Origin: Hydractinia symbiolongicarpus
Taxonomy: Eukaryota; Cnidaria; Hydrozoa; Anthoathecata; Hydractiniidae
Direction: 5' to 3'
NCBI RefSeq assembly: GCF_029227915.1
Contig: NC_079883.1
Coordinates: 20,028,001 to 20,092,000, forward strand
Length of the DNA: 64,000 bases
Below are positions 12,534-25,200 of this stretch, in pieces (position 1 is the first letter of the stretch; each line of letters starts with the position of its first letter). The position numbers and the translations under genes were made by a program. The notes under the pieces are model-generated. The model worked only from the letters and a program-made list of their open reading frames with translations. It had not been told where the DNA came from and did not search any database.

Positions 12534-12994
12534 AGTGAAATATCACAATTTTTACCAAAACATTCCGAAACAATGCAACGTCGTATGCTTATGTCTTTCA
12601 GCAGAGGTAAAGAATTCCTCCATTGTTCCCATATTGCTCGTTGTTGTTGAGAGATGTCATCATTCCAATCCTTTTGTTCACTGCAAAGTTGTTCTAGGAG
12701 TTGCTTGGCTGCTAAAAGAAATGGGGCTGCGAATCCAAGAGGGTCATACACAGAACTAATCGATGATAGAATACCTCTTCGGGTCAGTGGATTGTCCTTT
12801 AACACAATTCGGAAGCAAAACGAGTCTGTTTCAACACACCAACTGACGCCAAGGGCTCTTTCAATTGGGAGGGTTTGAGCGTCAAAATTTAGGTCTTTGA
12901 CATCTTTCGACCTTTCTTCCGTTGGAATACCTTCTAGTACTTCCCTTGAGCTACTTACAAACTTGGTCAAAGGAAAGTCACCAGCAGCACACAT
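12490..12994 (-). pseudogene. BEL/Pao RT connection and start of RNase H
   Basis: The sequence SSISSVYDPLGFAAPF is the hallmark of the BEL/Pao connection domain, and HHFSDASTSGYGQV gives the first RNase H Asp. Homology ends at about position 12495, where the element meets the last exon of the five-exon host gene. Confidence 0.7.
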
Positions 12995-13578
12995 TTTTTT
13001 ACTTTCTCAATAAGGCGTAAACTCGACAAGGCATTTGATGAAGATTTCAACATATCGTCGACGTAAAAATTTCTTATCAGGGTTAAAGCAGCTTCTTTAC
13101 CATAATTATCGATGTTGTCATGAGCAGTTTTCCTTAAAGCATAATTGCAAGTACTTGGAGAATGTGTACCTCCAAATACATGTACACACATTTGATGTTC
13201 TTGCAATTCGGCGTCAAGGTTACCTTCCGGCCACCAAACAAAGCGTAGCATGTCTCTTTCATTGTCTGGTACTTTGACTTGGTAGAATATACTCTCGATG
13301 TCACCAGCAACTGCCACTTGCTCTTCTCTAAATCTTGTCAAAACTCCAACGATTTGGTTTGCCAAGTCAGGACCTTGTAAGAGAAGAGAGTTAAGGGATA
13401 CACCACCATATGTAGCACCACAATCGAATACAACTCTGATTTTATTTGGCTTTCTTGGGTGGTACACCCCATGGTGTGGCAAGTACCAAGTTCTTCCCTT
13501 CTCACAGAAACGATCTGCTCTCTGTGCAAATCCTTTATCGAGGATGGTTTTCATAAATGTGGAATAGTCATCATGCAT
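12967..13578 (-). pseudogene. pol: BEL/Pao reverse transcriptase
   Basis: This is an open frame of 203 residues. TWYLPHHGVYHPRKPNKIRV is the typical BEL/Pao fingers entry. Palm motifs follow: VAVAGDIESIFYQV, with an Asp pair spacing as in the family, and NFYVDDML, the YVDD catalytic box. The frame breaks just past the thumb region, and reading continues at 12994-12449 with the connection and the RNase H start. The upstream part of pol (13600-13930) is degraded by stops. Confidence 0.8.
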
Positions 13579-13931
13579 CCGCTGATTCTGTTGAAGCTTT
13601 CGTTTGAGGCTATGGGCTCGTTAAATGGCTTGACTTTTATTGTTTGGAACTTCACACATAGGATCTTTGAATGGCAACGGAAGTTGATAATGCCCTTCCA
13701 TCTACTAATTTTACGTTCTCATCCATCAGCTTTAGAAATTTTCAATCTTGCAATGAAAGTTTTTCAGGTTCTCCAGCCAATGTATTTTCACTAAAATCCT
13801 GACGAAACATCATAAGCATCATTTCTGCCAAACCATGCTCCTTCATATTATCTTGAAGAACGAATCGACTTGGCACGTTATCGTCAGAAATTGATACATA
13901 ATTTCATCTTTTTGAGCTGTTTCTTGAACCT

Positions 13932-14680
13932 TTAGAAAATATCAGACCTGTTACACACCATCCTAGCACTGAACGAAAGGCAAGGTCCATTTCCTTGACT
14001 TGGAATGATCTCAATAGGCTCGAGAGCTCGAGGATAATTGGCACCTATCAATATGCCTATATCTGTCGCGTCTTCGTCTTGCTGAAGGTTCTTGTGGATC
14101 TCGTTTAGATAACTCCATTTTGCTACTTTATTTGGCGTAGGAATTTCTTCTTTATCAACAGGTAGAAATTTCCTGCTAAACACTCTGGGTAAATTAAGCC
14201 TTTTGCTCGAATTCTCAACAACGGATACTTGAAGTTTATTCATCGATTTGCATCATTCAGTTGTTTCACCTGTCATTGTTTTAATAGAAATCGTTGTTGG
14301 TATTGTTGGCACATTCAACTCCACCAAGATGTTTTCGTGAACGAACGTTCCTTGGCTTCCGTTATGTAGTAGTGCTTTCGTGATTATCTCTACTGATGAC
14401 GAAGGATGCGTTATCTTTACAGGAACCACATTGAGACTTATCACTTCCATTTTTAGTTTGGAGTAATTAACACCTATCGGCTTATTTTCATCAGGAGGCA
14501 TGTCTTTATGTCGGCAACTATGTAGACCAGTAGGATGTGGTTCATCGCACACATCCCATTTTCGTTTTTTGGACAACTTACAGTAATGCGATCGTAACAC
14601 GAAAAGCAAAGTCTGTTCCGAAAAACGAATTTTTGTCTGTCAAAAAGTTTAAGCATCAAAAATTCTTTACATTCGTCCAA
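13932..14680 (-). pseudogene. BEL/Pao zinc knuckle and aspartic protease (DUF1758-like), catalytic Asp lost
   Basis: Frame 14680-14474 has NRLCFSCYDR, a zinc-knuckle-like Cys pair. Frame 14609-14253 has CDEPHPTGLH and then ALLHNGSQGTFV. In this protease family the corresponding site is normally Asp-x-Gly-Ser, so His stands where the catalytic Asp is expected. Frame 14243-13932 continues the protease domain with IGILIGANYP. Three frames are needed to read through. Confidence 0.65.
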
Positions 14681-14681
14681 A

Positions 14682-15945
14682 TCATGTACACTTAGGGCAT
14701 GGTTTTGGTTTTCCTTTTGAACTCGCTAGCAATGTCTTCATGAATCTTTTCTGATTGGAATGAGATGAATCTTCTTTTAGCTCAAACAATGCATTTTTTG
14801 AGAAGTTTGGATCATTAACAAGCATCATTTCTTCTTCCCTGAAGTCCATGAAATTATCAAATCCCGCCTCGACTTGCTGTTTCTTTCTAATGTGATTGTT
14901 TTTCCTATTCCATCCCTCTTGTAAGTTGGATGGCAAGATCAACTGAAGCCTTTGAAGTAACTCTGGACTATCGTAACTTTGGCAATTCCTAAGGGACATC
15001 ATTGTTGACTTGTATTTCATCAAAAAACTGTAAAACTTCCGGAATCCCTTTCCATCGCAAGCTTTGAGTTTTGGCCAAGACTTTAATTCCTTCCGGTACT
15101 CACTCATAATTCGGTACTAGTCTCCATAATTCTTTTCTAGCTTTCTCATATCCTTTATCAGGTGGAAGATATACGCATGACTCAACTAGTGTCTTAGCCT
15201 CGTCTTTGAGATACTTAAGTAGTCTGGTTAATCTACCTATAGAATCTGGTATCCTTGTCTCAACAACTTCACTGAATGTTGCAATGAAGTAGGGGTAATC
15301 GATGCAGTTTCCACTAAAAGTATCCATCTCGACTGATGGTGCTTGGAGATGATTTACAAGGGTGGTCAAATCATGAGATACTTTTCCTTCAAACTTGGGC
15401 ATATGTCCTCTCCCTTCATGATCATCTGTCATTCTGTCTGCGGGAATTGACTGCAGAAACTCATCAGTTAACTCGAAGTTTACTTCTGCTTTCTTAAGCA
15501 ATCGTGATCTCAAGTTATCCAACTGGTCATATCAGGAGATTTCATCCTGAACTTCTGTATGGTGAGCATTGACGTATGCTGCTACCAACTTTGATTTGTC
15601 AAATTTGTCAAAGAGAGATTTTGGGAGGATCTGAGACTACTTATCATCTTCCATGCACTGATAAGCTTTTATCTTAGCTTTGGTTTTAGCCAGCTCTAGC
15701 TTCAAACTCAGTGATTTAGACTGTTGTTCTAATTTCTGCTGTCCTTCCATGAATTCGGCTTCCACTTGAAGCTCTGCTAACTTAGCCCTCTCTTTAGCCA
15801 TTTGACTTAAAATACTCTTTGAGGAAGACATTCTAGTGGATTCAAATTTAACTGATCTGCGCGAGGTATGCTCTACCTTCATTGATTCTTTATCATTACT
15901 GGCCTTATGTAACAAATCACCTGACTCGTCCAATACTTCAGCCAT
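14682..15945 (-). pseudogene. gag: BEL/Pao gag region in three frames
   Basis: The frame 15945-15637 gives a Lys/Glu/Leu-rich coiled coil (AKERAKLAELQVEAEF). After a gap, 15522-15100 and the overlapping 15107-14682 frame carry DUF1759-like text: a DTFSGNCIDYPYF stretch, then SYDSPELLQRLQLILP, ending in CPKC, the first half of a zinc knuckle. The frame changes near 15104 and the stop near 15640 break what would be one open frame in a live element. Confidence 0.7.
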
Positions 15946-16099
15946 TTTACGTTTGATAAACTAACAATCAAGAAACTTACGCACACAAATTACGACAAAT
16001 ACACTATACCCAAGAGACAAAACACAAGAAAAACGTTGCATACAATAAACAAATGCGAAGCGAATACGTAAAACATATAGCAAACACTAAGAAGGAGAA

Positions 16100-17790
16100 C
16101 CAAGTGTTCCTTCGCAGAGTCTGAGGCCTACTCGCACTCAATGCGGGGACACCCAGTGAAACGCGTATTAGAGATGGCGGCCTTTCCCAGCAACACGTGG
16201 TAACTGAATTATCCTCTGACGATGCCGACATCAGCAATGCCTCTGGTGAGGAAATTCCTTTGCACAAAACCATACCTTCTTCTAAAGTTCATAAAGCCTC
16301 GAATAAACGAGTCCTGTTCAAACGAAGAAATACAACTTTTGACAATTTAAAAAAGGACCTATTTGATTTTGTCCGCACGGAAATTCGTAGTCAAGTAGAG
16401 GCTAACAAATTAAATAATTTGAATTTAACTGAACCAACCACGTCATTTGGAGAATCATTACACTGCGCCATCTTTGTTTTCCTCGCGCTCTTGTGTTCGG
16501 CCGCCGGCTCTTTGGATCCAATTCTTGATCAAGATGGCGCGGATGATGTTGCAGTTCTTCAGCCTACAGATGTGTGCGCATTGAGGCCCTTTTGTTGTCT
16601 TCTCACACCCCTCAGGCCCATTGTTCTGTAACTTCGCTGCCCGCAGTACCTAAGGCTGTTTTGGAGAAAATTAAGTGTTTGGAGTATGCTAATTTCGAGC
16701 TACTCCTCCCACCATCCTTAAATTTCGTCGTTTGTCCCGGCGACGACGAGCCGAGGTCGAGGAGGGTGAGTACGATCTCAAAATGTAAGAACTACTGATG
16801 GCGTCCCACGTCTCTCGCTAAGCAGGAATGTCTCGGGTATAGGCCTAGGATTAAGGATTTTGCCTTCTGGTGCCTGGCATGGAACAACTATCTACGTTGC
16901 CCTATTTATTTTTATCCACATCTTGCCACACAGCTGGTCACCTATCAAACTCTAGTCACCCAGTTTGCTAACCAATACGTCTTCTCCGCTGTATGTGCCT
17001 TTGACAAACTGCATCGGCTGCAGTTAAGTAATGATTCTTTGCGGAGTGGGACCAACTTGACGATTTGCTCGTTACCCAAGACTTGAGAGGGGCTCCATTG
17101 TTAACTAAGTTGTATATACAGCTCTTCCATCTCCACCTACACAAGAACCTCTTACACATGTTTCAGTTGTGGTCAGCGTGCAGATTTTGCTACAAATTGC
17201 CCCTGGTCTTCCAGTGCAGCTGGGTTAGGCCCAGCGTTTCGGAATGATTCCCAGTATCTTCCCGCAAGCAGCTTCCACCAGGTCAGATTTCCATCAACTC
17301 CCAGGGTGTACTGGTGGTTCAATTATAGAGGCATGTCATGTTTCAATACACATCCCTTTCCACACAAGTGCCCCCATTGCTCTAAAAACCACCCAAGGCA
17401 CCGTTGCTCATTTAGGTCCTCTAAGCCAAGTACCCAATATTTTTTTCCAATTAAGTCCTTTGTTTCCACTCCTGTAAATGTCTTATTATTGGACAAATTA
17501 TTAGTTTCACATCCCAATCAGGTCTTAGTCAACTTTATCCTTTCTGGCTTTAGCCATGGGTTTAAACTTGGGTATTCGATGCTGCTTTATCGCCAAACAC
17601 GCAACTTACCTACCATTCTGGATTCTCATCCTACAGAATGTGGCATACACTTAGGAAATTACCCTCTTTGCCTTGGGCAAGCATTTTGGTGTGATTACCT
17701 TGTTATGATTACTAGCAGCATACATCATCTGTCCTGCCTTACTCAATTATATTCTTACCTGGTATCCCGATCCATTCCCCAAATTTACAA
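16100..17790 (+). mobile_element. Gag and start of RT of a DIRS-like retroelement
   Basis: The frame 16150-16631 gives a charged gag N terminus (LSSDDADISNASGEEIPLHK) and later PKAVLEKIKCLEYANF. After stops, 16860-17060 reads WCLAWNNYL and VTYQTLVTQFA. A first CFSCGQ zinc motif lies near 17160, then a Cys/His cluster at about 17340-17400 (CPHCSKNHPRHRC). Frame 17306-17790 contains TPVNVLLLDKLLVSHP and LSGFSHGFKLGY, the usual lead-in to DIRS/Ngaro reverse transcriptase. RT catalytic motifs, RNase H and recombinase are absent, so this is a 5' fragment. At least three frames are needed. It abuts the BEL/Pao element in opposite orientation. Confidence 0.6.
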
Positions 17791-17929
17791 ATTGCGTTCC
17801 ATGCGTGTGATGTTGTATACAGTACTGGAAAAAAGTTGTTTAACATATCGAGCGCGCAACCTGAGCGAACTCACTCGATACGCGATGTACCGCGTTTATA
17901 ATAATAAAAAACAATTAAAATAAATTTCT

Positions 17930-18380
17930 CACGATCTATCTAGAATCTATTATCATAGCAAGATCCGTTTCGACGTGTCGCGATGGTAGGTGATAATGAG
18001 AATAAAGAGAAAGTTTTTTTAATGAGAAAAAAAAGAAAGTTTTTTTTATTTCAAACACATCTCTGCTTTATCTTTTTTTTATTTTAAATAAGTATATATT
18101 ATTAGAAATTTTTTAACTTTCGTATTTATTAAAGTAATTCTACCGCATTACTTTTTTAACGTTTTCTACCACTGTTTTATGTTCTTAAACTTTTAAAATG
18201 CAATCTCTAACGAAGCTTTTTTGTCGCCACTTTTCGTTCTTAACTGTTAAAATGCAATCATAAAAAGCTTTTCTATCGCCGAATTTCGTTCTTAAACTGT
18301 TAAAATGCACATCTATCTATCAGGTGTGATCAACTTTTTCTGTGCAGCTGTGCATGATATATTAATGTGAAGGCTTTTAC
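17930..18380. repeat. AT-rich spacer with a 2.5-copy tandem repeat of about 53 bp
   Basis: From about 18181 to 18310 the phrase 'gttcttaaactgttaaaatgcaatc' followed by 'aaagcttttytatcgcc' occurs two and a half times. The rest is A/T homopolymer-rich. Confidence 0.5.
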
Positions 18381-18671
18381 TTATGGCTTTCTCTTTAATA
18401 TGTAGTTTATGGACGAAAAGAGTAAAAGTAGTACAGCCATCTTAACTAGGATAGTCGCTTCATTGAATTTACGATTTGTAAATCTTTCCCTGACAATTGA
18501 TTCCCTTGAGTTTGCTATCACCCAGTACACCTGGTATTGCAAACACAATATAAGCAATGAGAGAAATGGCGTGTCAGTTTTGAAATAGTTAAGGCACTCT
18601 TTAGCTGATATATTCAGGTCGCCTTTATCAATCTTATATATACCACTAAGAATTCCCACAGCTATAACCAC
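18381..18671 (-). other. Open frame with two hydrophobic segments, possible exon
   Basis: This is a 96-codon minus-strand frame without an ATG near its start. Two hydrophobic stretches (FLSLLILCLQYQVYWVI and VKMAVLLLLFSSI) flank a charged Arg-rich loop. A polypyrimidine-AG lies just upstream on the minus strand, so it could be a membrane-protein exon. No family is recognised and no neighbouring exon was found, so chance or transposon origin is equally possible. Confidence 0.2.
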
Positions 18672-19168
18672 GAAAAATTGGCACTTAAAGGTGTGTTTCT
18701 AGGATCCATTGTTAACACAAAAGACTTTTTTCATATGCTGTTAAATGCTTTTTCTGTTAAAAAATGCGAATGTGAAATTTTAATTATATTGTTTTACTTA
18801 TTGTTAAACTTTTAATGACGATTTTAAACAATAGGTTGTATTGTTATCATAATTATGTTTTTATTTGAATTGAGTGAATATCATTTAACGTTGTAAAAAA
18901 TGTGAAATATGTGTACTGTAAAAGTGACAACCATTGTTTCTATCGAATATGATTGTTCTAGTTTGGGTCAGAATGTGGCTCTTATAATTGATCAGCATCT
19001 GAAGAAGCTTTTCTTGCATTTCATCTGTGCACTGGAAATGTTTTAACTTCTGGTTTATGTTGCAAATAAATAGCCCTGTTTAAACCTGAAATGTGTTTCT
19101 TAGTGTGTTTCTTGTTACCGTTTCCATACTATTCTCATTCCCACATTGCAGAATCCGATGAAAACCAA

Positions 19169-22100
19169 ATGGCAAGTATTAATTATGAATTTAAAATAAT
19201 TATTGTTGGTGATGCTGGTGTAGGGAAAACGTGTTTGGTTGCTAGTTTTCTTGATAATCCCATTCCAACCACCTATGTTCAAACAGAAGGTAAGATGCTT
19301 GTTTAAAATGCATGCTGGCACAAGCTTAACACACATTCATTCAAATTGTGCTACTTGATATAGAGACTGGTAAATGACCTCTTGCCAACAATCATGTTTT
19401 GATTTTTCCAAATTTTTCCAAAAATCATGTTTTGATTTTTCCAAATTTAATGAACCTGGCCAGTGTCATCTCATGATGTGCTTAAGCCTATTCTTTTGAT
19501 GACTTTAAGCATAATGGTAATAAGTATATTTCTTTATCCTAAGGCTAAGCAAAGTTAATCTTCTGGTTAGTGCAATCTGTCTGCACCTACTTTCTTTTAC
19601 TTAAAGGATGTGCCATTTTCTTTCTCCAATCTGTCATTATAAAGATGATATATAACTGATTAAAAAACTGCTGATGTGATAAGCCAGAGAATTAAATGTT
19701 TTTTCAATGAGCTTATAGATCAAGGTAATTGCAAAAAATTTAGCAACAGACTAATCGACACATAAAAATCAGTACAAAGATCAATAATCAATCAATCTTT
19801 TGTATATATTTCCTTTCTAGTCAAAATTTGACTGCAGCAAAGTTATAAAACTTTTTTGAGATTGGAGAATTAAGTTTTTCTTGTTTTTATGTTTGCTTCA
19901 CTTTTTAATTAGTCTGCTGCACAAAAGATAAACAAATGACACATTAGCCTGCTTATCTGTTTATAATTTTTGTTCTAGAGAAAAGTGTTTATACACATTG
20001 GGTGAAACTGCAAAATAAATCTTTGTGCATAAAGCTTTGGTAAGTTCTGATAGGTATTATGTTACAATGTGTTTTGTAGTGGCCTTAACAATTTTATAGT
20101 GTCAGCCTTGCTTTTTGAGATTGTTTGCGAGATAAATGTCTGATGTTGTAAAGGATTGTCTCCACGATCGTTTCATAATCGTTTTAATTCATTTAATATT
20201 TTGTTTGAAACGATCTCTATACGATTTTGAAACGAGCTTATTTAAATTCCAAAAAAATTGTTTCAAATTCATTTCAATTCGTTTCAAAATAGTTTCAAAT
20301 CGCTTCATTGAATTGAAAATCGTTTCGTAATCGTTTTCAAATAGTTTCGCATTCTTTCCCAATCATTTCAAAATAATTAAAATTAATTCGTTTCAACACT
20401 TGGTTAAATTCGTTTAATCTTTTTAAAATTGCTCTTAATATAACATATGTTTGTCACACATTGCCAATTTTTAAAGAAATTAACTATCAAATTATGTAAA
20501 TGTCTGAATTCTTTGTCATAAAAATAACAAATCGAGATCGTAGAAAGTCAAAAGATTGCCATGGATTGTTTAAAAACAATCAAAACGGGATCGTAGATAG
20601 CGAAAAGATCGCTGTATATCATGTAAAAATCATAAAAACGGCATCATAGAAAGCAAAAAGATCGCCATAAATCGCCTAAAAATCATTAAAATGGGATCGT
20701 AGACAGCGAAAAGATTGCCATAGATCGTTAAAAATCATAAAACGGAATCGTAGATAGAGAAAATATTGCTGTAGAACATTTAAAATTCCTGAAAACGATG
20801 CATTCTTTGTCATAAAATAACAAATCGAGATCGTAGAAAGTGAAAAGATCGCCGTAGATTGTTTAAAATTCCTGAAAACAGGATCGTAGAAAGTGAAGAG
20901 ATCAATGTAGATCATTTAAAAATCATGAAAATGGCATCGTAGAAAGCGAAAACATCGCCGTAGATCGTTTAAAAATCACGAAAATGGCTTCGTAGGAAGC
21001 GAAAAGATTGCCGTATATTGTGTAGATTGAAACTATGAATATGCAATTTTGCTAGTCCTTTCAAAGAAATTAACCTTGCGTAAACTTTTGTGACATCTCT
21101 CGAAGTGAGCAAGGAATGTCTAAAAATATTTTAACGTAATAAATTCATTACTTTTTTAATTGTTTTTTAATTGCTTTGGGGAAACAATTCGTTTCAGAAT
21201 TCGTATTGTAATTCCTTTCAAATTTTGTTTCTAGATTTGTTTTAAAATAGTTTTGAAATCGTTTCCCATTCGCTTCCACTTCGTAACATTTTTGAGCTTA
21301 TCAAACAAAATATATTACAATCGTTTCTAAATCGTTTCAAATCGCTGAACGTTTGTTTCATGAAACGAGATCTGTAAACGATTTTAAAAACTGTTGATAC
21401 GATCTTAAAACGCTTATGATCGTTTCAATTTGTATATAATGTGAAACGATGGTGGAGACGACCCCTTGTAAAGATGTGCGGTTTGTCTGTAGGACCTTGT
21501 TACTTTAAAAAATTGAATATCCATCATTCTTCAGAAAAAGATTTTAATAAAAGCTTTGAAATATGATAACTTCTAAGATATTTCTGTCTAGCTATGGAAC
21601 ATTGCCCAGTAGTATATAATTGTTTTCTTTGCACTTTTTTATATAATTAATTTCATAAAATGTTTGGCATGCCCATTTTGGAGTAATGTGGAGTAATTTG
21701 TTTTAGAATAATTTTTGTCCCTAGTTATTTACCTTGGAACTTTGGAATATCTCAAAAATGTTACTAAAATAACTTAAACACCCAAAAAATGGAAAAAAGA
21801 AACTCGAAGTTGTTTAAAAAATTTAGTAGACACACATCGATGTTTTTAATGTCTATATGTGTTTTTTCAGGGATTTCTCGGGTGGAGATAACTTTAGAAC
21901 ATTAACAGCAGCACAATATGAAGGAGCTCATGTAGGTGAAGATTTTTTTTATTTATACTTATCCTTTGCTTTTTTGGACGAAATATATGTATGACACCAC
22001 TGTTGTGTAATATCTAAACTTTTACTGTGTAAATGAAGGTACCCTGTTGTGAATATTTATCTTGACTAATTACCAAAGTGTTTCATACTATTGCCAAATT

Positions 22101-22235
22101 TTATTGCCACAGTCTTAGTTATGAGTCAGAAACTAAAAATAATGCAATTATTTGTAGGGTGCGATTATAGCATACAGTATGACAGACACTGAGAGTTATG
22201 TGCACATGCAATATTGGCAACAGAATATTTTAACA
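19169..22235 (+). CDS. Rab-like gene, exons 1-4 (G1 to G3 and helix 3)
   Basis: Exon 1 (19169-19289) codes for strand 1, the P-loop and switch I start. Exon 2 (19979-20039) codes for strand 2. Exon 3 (21871-21931) codes for G3 and switch II (DNFRTLTAAQYEGAH). Exon 4 (22158-22235) codes for GAIIAYSMTDTESY, the strand-4 region preceding helix 3. Introns 1, 2 and 3 are 689, 1831 and 226 nt long; intron 2 holds a hAT-like element. Confidence 0.8.
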
Positions 22236-25200
22236 GTATGTCCTTTTTTATTGACATAATGACAGAATTATCTATTGTGTAGCCTCTCACATAGGTGGTG
22301 GATTCATGAATAACTTAATTAATTACTCAATCTTTTGAAAGTACCTTTTCTTTTTCAAGTGATATTTTTGTATAAAGAATTTCAAAGATGTTCTGCATTG
22401 ACACCTAATCACCTGGAAAGTGTTACTTATGTATTCTGTGTAACTGATGCAATAATTATGCTAATAGTAATAATTTGGCTCAATTGTATAGACATTGGTT
22501 CTTCTGACTAAAAATAATAAAAAAAAACTTTTTCTTTATTACAGAAAAATGATTTTTGAACTTCATGTTGATGAAAATTAACTTTATCACACCGCCACTT
22601 CCTAATGGTACATTCTATTTTAAAATAACAAACACCCTTGGAGAACTGAATATCTTGAGAATAAGTATATGCTAATTTTGTCTATGTTGAAATTCCTGTA
22701 CCTTAAAAAGTGAAAGCTTTGAATGCCAGTTTATTTTTGTGTTTCCGCGTCCTGGACCTGGTATACATGCATCATCAATTTTTCGGAAATTTCTTTTACA
22801 ACACTTACTCAAATCTAACCCAACGATATTTAATATCTTCGTACAAGTCCAGTGAAAACCGCTTGAATTGGAAAATGTTCTGACTTTTTGCAACCTTTTC
22901 AATTTCTTTTTTTTAAACAAAGATGTTCAATATTAATATATATTAACTAACAGCCGGGGTAAGCCACAGGTCAAGGTGTGATCCGGTGTTAAACACTCTG
23001 TGGAGCGCTTAATAAGAGCCGTGAACTGTGAAGCGCTTTAGTACAGGTACACAGTATGTCGTAAATAAAGTGAAGTGCATACACCATTATAGTGTTGCGA
23101 CTGTCACATATAGTTCAAAAAATAACTTTCCCACAACAAAAGCTGAAATAAAAACAGAGTTTACAAACCGTTGTTACTCCGTCATAGTAAAAAATATTTG
23201 TCAATATTATTTTATTTTGCAGAATAAATTTCAGTAAACGTTAAAAAATTAATCGTTGCATGGGGCTAAGCACTTAGTACAGTTAAACAGAGTTGAACAG
23301 GTGTGTAGGGACAATACCCTTTTGAAAAAAACTTTCTCGCAGACTCTATTTAAATAAAAACAGAAGAAACAGTCCATTGATAACATGGGGTTGAGCGGTT
23401 AGTACAGGTAAACAATGTTGCACATTCGTACAGGCGTGATTCCCGAGAAAGTTTAAAAAGTAATTGTCAGTGGGCTGACCCGTTAATACAAGTAAACCAC
23501 ATCGCACATGCGCCTAGGCGTAACAGCCTTTTCCAAAAGAACAGTCCGTTGTTAACACTGAGCTTAGCGCTTAGTACAGGTAAAATGTGTCGCACTGGCC
23601 TAAAGCTTAATAGCCTTTTCCAAAATACTTCAGTTTAAATAAAAACAGAGGAAACAGACCAGCGTTTAACAACACGGGCACATATAACACAGGTACTGCG
23701 TGTCACATTAATAAACTTTTGATTTTTGCTAAAGTTTATATTACAGTAAAGTGGTAGCTAACTACTTAATTGCATTTAGTATGAGAAAGAATACTTAAAA
23801 ATTCTGTTGTAGCCAACTGATCTTAATTGTGTGATATTATTTTATTTGTGCACGTGAACCAGGACCTGCTACAATAAAGCTGTTGGTAAATTAAGCACGC
23901 GTCAGCCAAGTATACTTCTTGCGAAAAGTGGAAAAATACCTTAAATGACGGTTTAAGCGCCTGGGAGGCTTATTTAAAATTTCTTCTTAACAGGGCAGGG
24001 CAGGTTAATTGTGGCATGGGTGGCATGGGCGGTTAATTCAGCAGGGGCGCGTAGTAATTTTTTTTTCAGAAAAGCAAATGTTTTAAACTTCATTCTCATA
24101 ATTGTTATGACTAAAAAATAGAAATATAAACATAAAGAAGTACAATAGTAATAATATATCTTATATGTGTATATGTTGTCCTTCGTGCGGATCCAAAAAA
24201 GTGCCCCCTTTTTTCAAGGAGGTAAGGGAGGGGCGCTTATTTACAAAGTTTTCCTAACCATTATTGTTACTCATGGCAGATATTTCTTTAGTTCAAAGAA
24301 ATTTAAACAAAGGTTATAAAATGCTGTTACTACTATAGTACGTAAGATATTCTTAGTTATCTCATGTCAAAGATCTTATTTTTGATATTTTCTGGTAAAT
24401 ACATCCAAAACCTAGTTATTTTTACCCCATGCAGCCATGAGAATTCTGCAACAATGTTGCTAGGAAGATATATACTTAGTTGTGAAGTATAGTTATTTAT
24501 TAGTTATTATACTAGTTATCTAGATAAATTTTAGGATTTGGAAATCAATAAAAAAAATTTCTCTCACTTAAAATTTATTTTTTGGCTGCCACAAAATAAC
24601 TTTCTGTTCGCCTCTCCTTTAAAGATCGACCTTGGAAGTTTCGTCGAAGTCGCAATGTTGTCAGTATCTTCTGAGAATCATCTTATTTATATGTCGTTAA
24701 ATTAGGCGTCATTATGTTATCACAAGGTTCTAAGTTTTCATCAAGTGCATCTAACCCTCCTTTCCTCCCTTTGGAAAACTGAATAGCCTCCCTACCCTGA
24801 AGCTCCTCGCCTGGTTTATGCTATGGCGTGAGGTGTACATAAGATTGATGGTAGGCTTTTTCTGTCATCGTGTTGCAGACAACAGCGCTATGTCGATGAG
24901 CTGTGACAATGACGTGAGTGTCAGGTATCCCTGGTGGTGACAATTATTACCATGTAACTTTTTGACTAGAAACATATTTCCTACTTCATAGTGATGATGT
25001 TGAACCTCTTGTTATGCTGTTTGATCTTGCTTTTGTAGGATTCATCCTTTTTGTGGACTACACAGTCTTCTTTGGAAAACGTTAATTTGTTGAATGTAGG
25101 AAGATTGTTATTGTTGGATCTTCTGAACAAGACTGTGGCTAATGCCGCCTGACCAATCGCAATGTGAGGTGTAGTATAGTATTGAAGGTGTTTTAGTCAA

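Larger units (their letters stand above)
12449..15945 (-). mobile_element. Truncated BEL/Pao LTR retrotransposon
   Basis: On the minus strand, from 15945 downwards, come a coiled-coil gag start, DUF1759-type gag, a Cys/His zinc segment, a DUF1758-type aspartic protease, reverse transcriptase with YVDD and the start of RNase H (FSDAST). The order is that of BEL/Pao pol. Coding stops near 12490, with no integrase and no LTR pair recognised, so the 3' half is missing. Several in-frame stops and frame changes show it is dead. The listed left end includes a short tail that is probably host sequence. Confidence 0.85.

Noticed and set aside
16004-16273. Minus-strand 89-codon frame beside the BEL/Pao element
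   Set aside because: It is antisense to the start of the DIRS-like gag, which has recognisable coding character on the plus strand.
20531-21030. Regularly spaced repeats resembling a CRISPR array
   Set aside because: Units are contiguous and imperfect with no unique spacers, and they lie inside a transposon in a eukaryotic intron.
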